From Clostridiales bacterium (GTDB lineage Bacteria > Bacillota > Clostridia > Oscillospirales > Oscillospiraceae), in assembly GCA_004556965.1 (NCBI GenBank), contig SFFE01000001.1, positions 124,001-188,000 on the forward strand: a stretch of 64,000 bases of DNA, written 5' to 3'. Both the position numbers and the translations under genes were made by a program. This document shows, piece by piece, positions 14,866 through 21,854 of the stretch. How positions within the stretch are numbered: position 1 is the stretch's first letter; every line of letters starts with the position of its first letter. Below the pieces are notes generated by a model. It was not told the origin of the DNA. It worked only from the letters and a program-made list of their open reading frames with translations, and did not search any database.

Positions 14866-15207
14866 ATGATGGACGAACCGAAACTGGAATGGGGCAGAAG
14901 CCTGCACGGCGACCTGCTCAGGCGCTGGCCGCGCGATGAGCGGGGCGAGCCTGTCAAGCCCGCGTATCTTACCAAGCGCAGCGAGATGGATATGGATGCG
15001 GCTCTTCTGGTCAATATGCTGGAGGCGTATGGCATTCCGTGCCTGACCAATTATCCGGGGACAAGTCACTTTGGAAAGATCGTGCTGGGCATGTCCGGCT
15101 TTGGGGTGGAGATCCTCGTGCCGGAGACCATGCTGGAGGACGCCGAAGCGCTGTGTGAGGGCTGCGGCGATGCGTTTGCGGAAGGAGAGGAAAACGATGA
15201 ACTATAA
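14866..15207 (+). CDS. DUF2007-like small protein
   Basis: A 113-residue protein of unknown role. The central part (MDMDAALLVNMLEAYGIPC, then GVEILVPETMLEDAEALCE) fits the DUF2007 'putative signal transducing protein' fold, a ferredoxin-like small domain in which a protein tracks changes between two similar sequences. The acidic tail ends EGEENDEL. It follows rlmH by 14 nt and overlaps the phosphosugar mutase by 11 nt, so it belongs to the same transcript. No membrane segment. Confidence 0.6.
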   Translation: MMDEPKLEWGRSLHGDLLRRWPRDERGEPVKPAYLTKRSEMDMDAALLVNMLEAYGIPCLTNYPGTSHFGKIVLGMSGFGVEILVPETMLEDAEALCEGCGDAFAEGEENDEL

Positions 15208-16924
15208 GGAAGAATACCAGCGGTGGCTGGACAGTCCCGCACTGAGCAACGCGGAGTGGGAGGAACTGAACGCCATCCGCGACGATGACAAGGAGATCGA
15301 AAGCCGGTTCTTTGCGCCGCTGGAGTTCGGCACGGCGGGGCTGCGCGGCGAAATGGCGCTCGGCTGCCGGAGAATGAACGTGCACGTGATCCGCCACGCC
15401 ACGCAGGCGTTTGCGGAGGTCATCCGCGCCGAGGGGCCGGAGGCCTGCAAGAAGGGCATCGTCATCTGCTACGACTGCCGCATCAACAGCGAGACGTTCG
15501 CGCACGAGGCGGCCTCCGTCATGGCGGCCAACGGCATCCATGTGCGCATCTTTGACGCGCTGCGCCCGACGCCGGAGCTGTCCTTTGCCGTGAAGCATTA
15601 CGGCACGACGGCAGGGCTGAACATCACGGCCAGCCACAATCCCAAGGAATACAACGGCTATAAGGTCTACTGGTCGGACGGCGCGCAGCTTCCGCCGCAG
15701 CACGCCGCCGCGATCGCCAAAAACATGGAGCGGCTGAACATCTTCACCGACATCCAGCGTATGCCGTTTGACGAGGCGGTGCAGTATGGGCTGGTGGAGT
15801 ACATCGGCGCGGAGACGGACGAGGCGTTTTTGCAGAACGTGATGGCGCAGGCCATCAACCCCGACGTGGTGCGCCGCGTGGCCGGCCGGTTCAAGATCGT
15901 CTACACCCCGTTCCACGGCGCGGGCTGGCGGCTTGTGCCGGAGGCGCTGCGCCGGCTGGGCATGCAGCAGGTGATCCCCGTGCCGGAGCAGATGGTGCTC
16001 GACGGGACGTTCCCCACGGTGAAAAGCCCCAACCCGGAAAATCCGGAGGGCTTCTATCTCGCGGTCGATCTGGCGCGAAAGGTCGGCAGCGACCTCATCC
16101 TCGGCACCGACCCGGACTCCGACCGCGTGGGCGTCATGGTGCGCGGCGCGGACGGGGACTATCACACGATCACCGGCAACCAGATGGGCGTGCTGCTGCT
16201 GGACTATATCATCACCGCGAAGCGCGAAAACGGCACCCTGCCGGCAAACGCGGCGGCCGTGTCCACGATCGTGACGACCAAGATGGTGCGCCGCATCTGC
16301 GAGGCGAACGGCATCCATTTCGACGAGACGTTCACCGGCTTCAAATTCATGGCCGAAAAGCTGGCCGAGTACGCGCGCGACGGTTCGTATCAGTATCTGC
16401 TCGCGTTTGAGGAGAGCTATGGCTACATGATGGGCGACTACGTGCGCGACAAGGACGCGGTCACGGCCTGCATGATGATCACCGAGATGGCGGCGTACTA
16501 CTTTGAAAAGGGCATGACGCTCGCGCAGGCGGTGGACGCCCTGTATGAGAAATACGGCTATTACGGCGAGAAGACGCTCAACCTCGTCATGCCGGGGCTG
16601 GACGGTCTGGAAAAGATGCGCTCGCTCATGGCGGAGCTGCGCGAGCACCCGCTCACCGAGATCGCCGGCACGCCGGTGCTGCGTATGCGCGATTATCAGG
16701 ACGGCTCGGTGCACGTTATTGGGCTGGGCAAGGTGGACCGCACCGAGATTTCCGGTTCGAACGTGCTGTATTTTGAACTGGAGGACGACTGCTCGTTCAT
16801 CGTGCGCCCGTCCGGCACGGAGCCGAAGATCAAGATCTATGTGCTTGCCACCGGCAAGGATCGCGCCGCGTGCGACGAGTGCGTGGCGAAATATGCGGCC
16901 TTTGCCGAAACGCTGCGTCGGTAA
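15197..16924 (+). CDS. Alpha-D-phosphohexomutase (phosphoglucomutase/phosphomannomutase)
   Basis: A 575-residue phosphosugar mutase that interconverts hexose 1- and 6-phosphates, feeding glycolipid, exopolysaccharide or glycogen synthesis. The catalytic phosphoserine loop is NITASHNPKEYNGYKVY, the metal loop is LGTDPDSDRVGV, the sugar loop is FEESYGYM and the phosphate-binding loop is RPSGTEPKIK. The size and loop spacing fit the PgcA-type of Firmicutes rather than the shorter GlmM. The ATG at 15197 with GGAGAGG upstream is preferred over the longer frame from 15071. A strong hairpin follows. Confidence 0.92.
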   Translation: MNYKEEYQRWLDSPALSNAEWEELNAIRDDDKEIESRFFAPLEFGTAGLRGEMALGCRRMNVHVIRHATQAFAEVIRAEGPEACKKGIVICYDCRINSETFAHEAASVMAANGIHVRIFDALRPTPELSFAVKHYGTTAGLNITASHNPKEYNGYKVYWSDGAQLPPQHAAAIAKNMERLNIFTDIQRMPFDEAVQYGLVEYIGAETDEAFLQNVMAQAINPDVVRRVAGRFKIVYTPFHGAGWRLVPEALRRLGMQQVIPVPEQMVLDGTFPTVKSPNPENPEGFYLAVDLARKVGSDLILGTDPDSDRVGVMVRGADGDYHTITGNQMGVLLLDYIITAKRENGTLPANAAAVSTIVTTKMVRRICEANGIHFDETFTGFKFMAEKLAEYARDGSYQYLLAFEESYGYMMGDYVRDKDAVTACMMITEMAAYYFEKGMTLAQAVDALYEKYGYYGEKTLNLVMPGLDGLEKMRSLMAELREHPLTEIAGTPVLRMRDYQDGSVHVIGLGKVDRTEISGSNVLYFELEDDCSFIVRPSGTEPKIKIYVLATGKDRAACDECVAKYAAFAETLRR

Positions 16925-16932
16925 AGACGAAA

Positions 16933-16975
16933 CAAGGATTTTCGCCCTCTGCTTCCGCAGGGGGCGAAATCCTTG
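16933..16975 (+). terminator. Terminator after the phosphohexomutase gene
   Basis: CAAGGATTTTCGCCCTCTGC (16933-16952) pairs with 16957-16975, a stem of about 19 bp with a 4-nt loop. The T run after it is weak. Confidence 0.7.
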
Positions 16976-17029
16976 ATGGGTTCATGATTGCTTCATATTT
17001 TTGCAGTTTGATTGCTCAGAGGTGATACC

Positions 17030-17572
17030 ATGAAAGAACTGTGGAAGCTGTTTTATACCTTCGCCACCGTCGGGGTGACGACGTTCGGCGGCGGCTACGC
17101 CATGCTGCCCGCGCTGCAGCGCGAGGTTGTGGAAAAGCGCGGCTGGGCCACGGAGGAGGAGGTCATGGACTGGTACGCCATCGGACAGTGCACGCCCGGC
17201 GTGATCGCCGTGAACACGGCGACGTTCGTCGGCCAGAAGCAGAAGGGCGTTCTCGGCGGCATCGCTGCAACGCTCGGCGTGGTATTCCCGTCGCTTGTGA
17301 TCATTACGATCATCGCGGCGTTCATCCGAAATTTTGCAGACCTCCCGGCGGTGCAGAATGCGTTCGCGGGCATCCGCGCATGCGTGTGCGTGCTGATTTT
17401 GAACGCCGTGGTGAAGCTGTGGAAGAAATCCGTTGTGGACTGGAAGGCGTTCTTGATCTTCGCGGTGGTGTTTCTCGGCTCGGTGTTTCTCGATCTGTCG
17501 CCTGTGCTGTATGTGCTGGCGGCGGCGCTTGCGGGCGTCGTCATCAAGAGTCTGGAGGTGCGCGCGAAATGA
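17030..17572 (+). CDS. Chromate transporter family protein, first half
   Basis: A 180-residue membrane protein equal to one half of the CHR (ChrA) transporter. It has the family signature TFGGGYAMLPALQREVVEKR near the N terminus, then IGQCTPGVIAVNTATFVG and four to five hydrophobic segments. In many Firmicutes the CHR transporter is encoded by two short adjacent genes that presumably form a heterodimer. The natural substrate (chromate, sulfate or other anion) is not known. The start at 17030 has AGAGGTGAT upstream. It overlaps the second gene by 4 nt. Confidence 0.88.
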   Translation: MKELWKLFYTFATVGVTTFGGGYAMLPALQREVVEKRGWATEEEVMDWYAIGQCTPGVIAVNTATFVGQKQKGVLGGIAATLGVVFPSLVIITIIAAFIRNFADLPAVQNAFAGIRACVCVLILNAVVKLWKKSVVDWKAFLIFAVVFLGSVFLDLSPVLYVLAAALAGVVIKSLEVRAK

Positions 17573-18153
17573 TCTATCTCCGGCTTTTTTGGGAGTTTTT
17601 CAAGACCGGCCTGTTCTCCGTCGGCGGCGGCCTGGCAACGCTGCCGTTCATCTACGACATGTCGGACAAAACCGGCTGGTTTACCTATCAGCAGATCGCG
17701 GACATGGTCGCCGTGGCGGAGTCCACGCCCGGCCCGATCGGCATCAATATGGCGACGTATGTCGGCTATACCACGGGCGGCGTGTTCGGCTCGCTCGTTG
17801 CGACGCTCGGCATTGTCACACCGGCCATCGTCATCATCCTCATCATCGCCACCTGCCTGCGCAAATTCCGCGATAGCCGCTTGGTGAACGATGCGTTTTA
17901 CGGCCTGCGCCCGGCTTCCACGGCGCTCATTGCCGCGGCGGGGCTTTCCGTGGTGCGCATCTCCCTCATAGACACGGCGGCGTACAAGGCCTCCGGCGCG
18001 CTGGGCGACCTGTTTTGCTGGAAGGCCATTGTGCTCGCGGCGGTCATCTGGGTGCTGACGAACGTCGTCAACCCCACGAAGAAGCTGCACCCCATCGTGT
18101 TCATCGCGGCGTCCGCCGTGGCGGGCATCGTGTTTTCGTTCGCGGGAGTTTAA
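17569..18153 (+). CDS. Chromate transporter family protein, second half
   Basis: The 194-residue partner of the preceding gene. It repeats the family pattern: GLFSVGGGLATLPFIYDM, then VAESTPGPIGINMATYVGY, with about five membrane segments and the C-terminal TKKLHPIVFIAASAVAGIVF. The two proteins are homologous to each other and to the two halves of full-length ChrA. ATGA overlap with the first gene implies translational coupling. A long perfect hairpin follows within 20 nt. Confidence 0.88.
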   Translation: MIYLRLFWEFFKTGLFSVGGGLATLPFIYDMSDKTGWFTYQQIADMVAVAESTPGPIGINMATYVGYTTGGVFGSLVATLGIVTPAIVIILIIATCLRKFRDSRLVNDAFYGLRPASTALIAAAGLSVVRISLIDTAAYKASGALGDLFCWKAIVLAAVIWVLTNVVNPTKKLHPIVFIAASAVAGIVFSFAGV

Positions 18154-18162
18154 GAGAACATC

Positions 18163-18180
18163 AAAACCAACAATACGCAG
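18163..18180 (+). repeat. Left copy of an AAAACCAACAATRCGSAG direct repeat
   Basis: AAAACCAACAATACGCAG. A copy with two changes lies at 20528-20545 and a shorter copy (AAAACCAACAA) at 19828-19838. All three lie just after a stop codon, and the outer two bound the AT-rich island. Confidence 0.5.
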
Positions 18181-18217
18181 CAGCGCCCGGCATACAGCCG
18201 GGCGCTGCTGCGTATTG
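18171..18217 (+). terminator. Perfect hairpin after the chromate transporter genes
   Basis: Arms 18171-18191 and 18197-18217 (21 bp, perfect) with a 5-nt loop; core CGCCCGGC/GCCGGGCG. No clear T run follows. Confidence 0.6.
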
Positions 18218-18321
18218 TGCTGCCAAGGGATGTCCCCCGGAGCGCCGGAATTCTGTCACAGACAAGGCGTATGGCGCATGTGAAAAATTGTTAAAATAAT
18301 TCTTAATTTCTAAATAAAGTA

Positions 18322-18350
18322 TTTACAGAAAACTGGAACCATGATATGCT
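18322..18350 (+). promoter_or_regulatory. Candidate promoter of the amidase gene
   Basis: TTTACA (18322-18327), 17-bp spacer, TATGCT (18345-18350), within AT-rich DNA. A second possibility is TTGTTA-17-TAAATA at 18288-18316. Confidence 0.5.
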
Positions 18351-18442
18351 GAATTTACCAAATGCTGCAGCGGAAGGAAAAACAGGGATTCCAAGTTATC
18401 CCGGAAACAAGAGAAAACCATGAATCGGGAAAGGAGTTTCAA

Positions 18443-19075
18443 GTGAAAAAAAGAATGATTTCAGCAGTTTTGGCAATGATTGTGTTTGTGAGTGCGCTGT
18501 CCGTTCCTTCATTTGCGTATTCACGCACAAATGCTGTGAATTATGCAAATACATATGCACTCAATCATAATGTAAATTACAGCTACTTTCTGATAAACGG
18601 GAATTGCGCAAATTTTGTTTCTCAGTGTATGTATGCTGGCGGTGTACAAATGGATGGAACATGGTATTACAAGCAAAAAGTGTTTGGAGATTCATATTCC
18701 AATGCGTGGACTGTTGCAAATGACTTAAAGAACTATATGAAAAATAATCTTGGCGCAGAACGGCTCGTCTCAAAATGGAGAAGGACGGGAAGATCATCAG
18801 ATGGAAGCTATAGTTATGTGAATAACAGCAATAATTTGACGAATGCCGGAATAGAAGTCGTATTTTATGATTGGAGAGGTGACGGTATTATCGACCATGC
18901 GAGCATCGTGGTTGGAACCGGAAATTCTGCAGATGGTTCTGCATATAAAGGGTCGAGTTATGGTGATCTAGTGAACCAAAACGCAACTGATCGAAAGCAG
19001 ACATTATGGCACTTAGATCAATATAATACTAAAAATAGAGATTATACTGAGATTTATGCATTTCGGTTGAGCTGA
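18443..19075 (+). CDS. Secreted amidase_6-domain protein
   Basis: A 210-residue secreted protein of the putative amidase (amidase_6) family found on Gram-positive surfaces. The signal peptide MISAVLAMIVFVSALSVPSFA starts a few residues in; the mature part begins with RTNAVNYANTYALNHNVNY. The catalytic-type motif NGNCANFVSQCMYAGG carries the Cys, and IIDHASIVVG carries the His, an NlpC/P60-like pairing. It probably cleaves a peptide or amide bond in cell-wall material. The start is GTG at 18443 after AAAGGAG. Codon use is clearly AT-rich compared with neighbours, suggesting recent acquisition. Confidence 0.8.
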   Translation: MKKRMISAVLAMIVFVSALSVPSFAYSRTNAVNYANTYALNHNVNYSYFLINGNCANFVSQCMYAGGVQMDGTWYYKQKVFGDSYSNAWTVANDLKNYMKNNLGAERLVSKWRRTGRSSDGSYSYVNNSNNLTNAGIEVVFYDWRGDGIIDHASIVVGTGNSADGSAYKGSSYGDLVNQNATDRKQTLWHLDQYNTKNRDYTEIYAFRLS

Positions 19076-19126
19076 AAGAGCGGTAGTATTTTTACAAAAT
19101 TGTGTATGTTGTAGGAGGAATGATCT

Positions 19127-19822
19127 ATGACGAAAAGGACACGGACATGTATTTTGTGTGGCACTGGGCTAGCTCTGGTTGTTCTTCTTTGTGTGATATT
19201 TTGTATTGTATTTAGTTTGAATTCTGCAGCAACTGCCAACGATGCAGATGTGGAAGCAATTCAGGATGTCGCAAAGGAAGCAGAGATTCTAATCAGCGGT
19301 CCCAGAAATGTGGTGGATGAAACCGGCGCGCTTGATATGACCTGCCTGCAGACATATCAAACTCGGATTGATCAGACATTTACCTCGAATTTCGGGCTGA
19401 TCGAGCAGGGATATAATGCAATGCAGCAAATCTGCGACAGCTTTGATGAGACGACGGATGTCGTTCTGGAGAACAAGATTATTGATTTCAGCACAAAAAG
19501 TTTGCAGATAGACGGCGACACGGCAACCTTGGTATGTGATATCATGATGCTGCAAAAATATATTCCCTATGAAGGAGAAGGGGCATATCGCGCGGTGTTT
19601 GGAGTTTCGACTACTACGGAAACCTTTGGCTTTGTGAAAGACGAAGGGGGCGATTGGCGTGTATCCAGTAGCAGTGAGATGGACTATCAGTTTGGAAGCA
19701 CACGGGATATGGGAATGTCCAATGAAGACCTGGAGAAAATATTCCCAACGCGCGAAGAAGCCTGCGCCTACGCTGCATCCCTGTCCGTGGAGAATATCTG
19801 CCCACTGCTGCGTGTGAACTGA
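19127..19822 (+). CDS. Membrane-anchored protein of unknown function, paralog A
   Basis: A 231-residue protein I do not recognise. One N-terminal hydrophobic segment (LCGTGLALVVLLCVIFCIVF) would anchor it, with the rest outside the cell. It is paralogous along its whole length to the next gene: shared landmarks are DETGALD / DRTGALD, SFDETTDVVLENKI / SFDDTTDVVLSNEV, IDGDTATL / VDGDTATA, YIPYEGEGAYRAVFGV / YIPHKESGVYRAIFAV, MDYQFGS / SDYQFGS and SLSVENICPLL / SLSVEDICPLL. It is AT-rich like the amidase gene just upstream. Start ATG at 19127 follows AGGAGG. Confidence 0.7.
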   Translation: MTKRTRTCILCGTGLALVVLLCVIFCIVFSLNSAATANDADVEAIQDVAKEAEILISGPRNVVDETGALDMTCLQTYQTRIDQTFTSNFGLIEQGYNAMQQICDSFDETTDVVLENKIIDFSTKSLQIDGDTATLVCDIMMLQKYIPYEGEGAYRAVFGVSTTTETFGFVKDEGGDWRVSSSSEMDYQFGSTRDMGMSNEDLEKIFPTREEACAYAASLSVENICPLLRVN

Positions 19823-19850
19823 AAATCAAAACCAACAAGGAGACACTTTT

Positions 19851-20522
19851 GTGAAAAAGATGACGAATATCCTGTTCGGCGTGGTTTTGGCTCTAATCGT
19901 TTTGACTGTCGCGGCGGTCAGTATGAATTCCGCAATTGATGCGAATGCAGCGGATGCGGACGCGATTGAAACTGTGTTGCAGCAGGCAAATCTGCTTACA
20001 ACCGATGTGGGCGTGATCACGGACAGAACCGGTGCACTGGATGAAGGTCGGCTGGAAGCCTACCGGGCGGAGCTGGCGGCGGCCTTCACGGCCGACTCCG
20101 GCTATCGGGAGCAGTATGGGGACATTATGGCGAACCTTGTGGCGAGCTTTGACGACACGACGGACGTTGTGCTGTCCAACGAGGTAGTCCAATGCAATGT
20201 CCGGAGTATACAGGTGGACGGCGACACGGCGACGGCGGAGGTTGGCCTGATGACCCTGCAGCGCTATATTCCGCATAAAGAGAGCGGTGTCTATCGGGCC
20301 ATTTTCGCGGTCGGGACGGAGACGGACGCCTGCACGCTCGTGCGCGGGGAGGACGGACTTTGGCGTGTTCGCAAATGGGAAATGAGTGATTACCAGTTTG
20401 GCAGCCCGGTGGATATGAAGGTTGCATCGGAGCTTCTGGAGGCGGACTTTGCCACGCGCGCGGAGGCCTGTGCCTACGCCAATTCCCTCTCCGTTGAGGA
20501 CATCTGCCCGCTGCTCAAGTAA
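19851..20522 (+). CDS. Membrane-anchored protein of unknown function, paralog B
   Basis: A 223-residue tandem paralog of the preceding gene, with an N-terminal anchor (ILFGVVLALIVLTVAAVSM) and the same extracellular domain. Its codons are much more GC-rich, so the two copies differ in base composition despite clear homology. The start is GTG at 19851 after AAGGAG, and that ribosome site is part of the middle AAAACCAACAA repeat. The stop overlaps the converging ylbJ stop by 8 nt. The fold resembles no family I know; the repeated acidic, extracellular layout suggests ligand or wall binding, which is only a guess. Confidence 0.7.
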   Translation: MKKMTNILFGVVLALIVLTVAAVSMNSAIDANAADADAIETVLQQANLLTTDVGVITDRTGALDEGRLEAYRAELAAAFTADSGYREQYGDIMANLVASFDDTTDVVLSNEVVQCNVRSIQVDGDTATAEVGLMTLQRYIPHKESGVYRAIFAVGTETDACTLVRGEDGLWRVRKWEMSDYQFGSPVDMKVASELLEADFATRAEACAYANSLSVEDICPLLK

Positions 20523-21483
20523 ATAATAAAACCAACAATGCGGAGAGAATTCCGTGCAGAAAGCGTCCGGCTGTGTGCCGGGCGCTTTTCAGCGTTGTCC
20601 CGGCCAGCACCGCCGCCGTCTGACAGTGGACGGACACGCCGCCCCAGCCGATCAGAAACGCGCACAGCGCGAGATTCTGCGGCGTGGCGGCCAGCCCCTG
20701 CATCGCGCCGATGCCGGTGCCGATCTCCAGCAGCCCCGTCAGCAGCGCGCGGGTGAAATGCAGCTCCAGCCCGAACCTGCCCGCGAGCGCCCCGGCGATC
20801 GCCGGGAACACGCCCGCCGCATCGAGCATGCCCGTCACGACGCTGAAGGTCACCACAAAGCCGCAGACAGTGAGCATCGTCTGCACGGACGAGCGCACCG
20901 CCTCCGGCAGTGCCTCGGCAAAGCCGACCACTGCGATCTGCGTGCGCTCGACCGGGACTTCCAGCCGCTTCCGCGGCGCAAAGAGCATCCCCACCAGCAC
21001 CGCCGCCAGGACATGGACGCCATAGAGCAGCAGTCCGGCGCCCGCGCTGTGAAACACACCCGTGCCCGCCGCGCCGATGAGAAAGGCGGGGCCGGAGTTG
21101 TTGCAGAAGGCGAGCGCGCGCTCGGCCTCGCCGCGCGTGAGACTGCCGTCGCGGTAAAGCTGCGCGACAGTTGCCGCGCCGAGCGGATAGCCGCCCGTGA
21201 TGCCGAGCAGAAAGGCACTCGCGCCCGCGCCGCCGATGCCGAACAGCCGCGCCGTTACCGGGGCGAGCAGGCGGCCGAGCACGCCCGGCAGACCGAGCTG
21301 CCGCAGCAGAGAGGAGAGAATGAAAAACGGCAGCAGCGACGGCACGATCATCTGCGCGCACAGCGTGAGACCGTACCGCGCGCGCTCCATCGCCTCCTCT
21401 GAGCACAGCACCAGCGCCGCCAGCGCCAGCAGCGCGGCGCACAGCGGAAGATATTTATGGATCTTTTGCAGCAACAGCGACAT
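20515..21483 (-). CDS. ylbJ: Sporulation integral membrane protein YlbJ-like
   Basis: A 322-residue membrane protein of the YlbJ group with nucleoside-recognition (Gate) domains, required for spore cortex formation in B. subtilis and implicated in dipicolinate handling. Family motifs are LLGITGGYPLGAATVAQLY and AFCNNSGPAFLIGAAG, with about eight hydrophobic segments. The start is uncertain: ATG at 21483 has its AAAAGGGG directly adjacent, while TTG at 21474 lies nine bases from it; the ATG at 21537 falls inside the proposed promoter. It converges with paralog B and diverges from yqfC. Confidence 0.8.
   Translation of the reverse strand: MSLLLQKIHKYLPLCAALLALAALVLCSEEAMERARYGLTLCAQMIVPSLLPFFILSSLLRQLGLPGVLGRLLAPVTARLFGIGGAGASAFLLGITGGYPLGAATVAQLYRDGSLTRGEAERALAFCNNSGPAFLIGAAGTGVFHSAGAGLLLYGVHVLAAVLVGMLFAPRKRLEVPVERTQIAVVGFAEALPEAVRSSVQTMLTVCGFVVTFSVVTGMLDAAGVFPAIAGALAGRFGLELHFTRALLTGLLEIGTGIGAMQGLAATPQNLALCAFLIGWGGVSVHCQTAAVLAGTTLKSARHTAGRFLHGILSALLVLLFT
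20528..20545 (+). repeat. Right copy of the AAAACCAACAATRCGSAG direct repeat
   Basis: AAAACCAACAATGCGGAG, matching 18163-18180 at 16 of 18 positions. It lies inside the 3' end of ylbJ. Confidence 0.5.
20559..20590 (+). terminator. Terminator for paralog B inside the ylbJ 3' end
   Basis: GAAAGCGTCCGGC (20559-20571) and GCCGGGCGCTTTTC (20577-20590) with one wobble. It lies in ylbJ coding sequence on the other strand. Confidence 0.65.
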
Positions 21484-21514
21484 CCCCTTTTCGCGCGACT
21501 TCTTGTCCCAATGT

Positions 21515-21544
21515 TTTATATGCGCGCACCGGCGCATAAAATGC
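21515..21544. promoter_or_regulatory. Divergent, palindromic sigma-E-like promoter region
   Basis: Toward ylbJ (minus): GCATTTT (21544-21538), 15-bp spacer, CATATAAA (21522-21515), close to sporulation sigma-E boxes. Toward yqfC (plus): CATAAAAT at 21535-21542 as a -10 box with a poor -35. The boxes form an imperfect inverted repeat around GCGCACCGGCGC. Both gene families are sigma-E-dependent in B. subtilis. Confidence 0.4.
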
Positions 21545-21572
21545 TGGTGCGGAAAAACGGGGAGGTGTGCCG

Positions 21573-21845
21573 ATGAAGCGCATTGCGGACATCCCGGAGG
21601 AGATCGCCGGGCGGCTCGATCTGCCGGCGGAGACGGTGGCGGGCGTGCCGAAGCTGACCGTGACGGGGCGGCGGCGCGCGCTGATCGAAAATCACAGGGG
21701 CCTGCTGCAATACAGCCGCGACTGCATCGAGGTTGACGGCGGGCGCGTGCGTCTGCGCATCCGCGGCGCGAATTTGCAGCTCGTGGCGATGGACCGGTCG
21801 GATCTGCTGATCTCCGGCGAGATCCTCTCCACGGAGTTTGAGTGA
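21573..21845 (+). CDS. yqfC: Sporulation protein YqfC
   Basis: A 90-residue member of the YqfC (YabP/YqfC) family, small mother-cell sporulation proteins of unknown mechanism. It has the typical ADIPEEIAGRLDLP opening, GVPKLTVTGRRRALIENHRG and the ending LLISGEILSTEFE. ATG at 21573 follows GGGAGGTG by six bases; the GTG at 21567 is within that site. It is followed after 9 nt by yqfD, the conserved pair that precedes phoH in Firmicutes. Confidence 0.9.
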   Translation: MKRIADIPEEIAGRLDLPAETVAGVPKLTVTGRRRALIENHRGLLQYSRDCIEVDGGRVRLRIRGANLQLVAMDRSDLLISGEILSTEFE

Positions 21846-21854
21846 GGTGGCGGC

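Noticed and set aside
15011..16714. A 567-codon minus-strand frame, and similar long frames at 29957-32002 and 12215-13744
   Set aside because: They are antisense shadows of the phosphohexomutase, uvrC and murA genes caused by high GC; composition is His/Arg/Val-rich without motifs.
17030..18153. Frameshifted single chromate transporter
   Set aside because: The two genes overlap by ATGA and each has its own start; paired short CHR genes are normal in Firmicutes.
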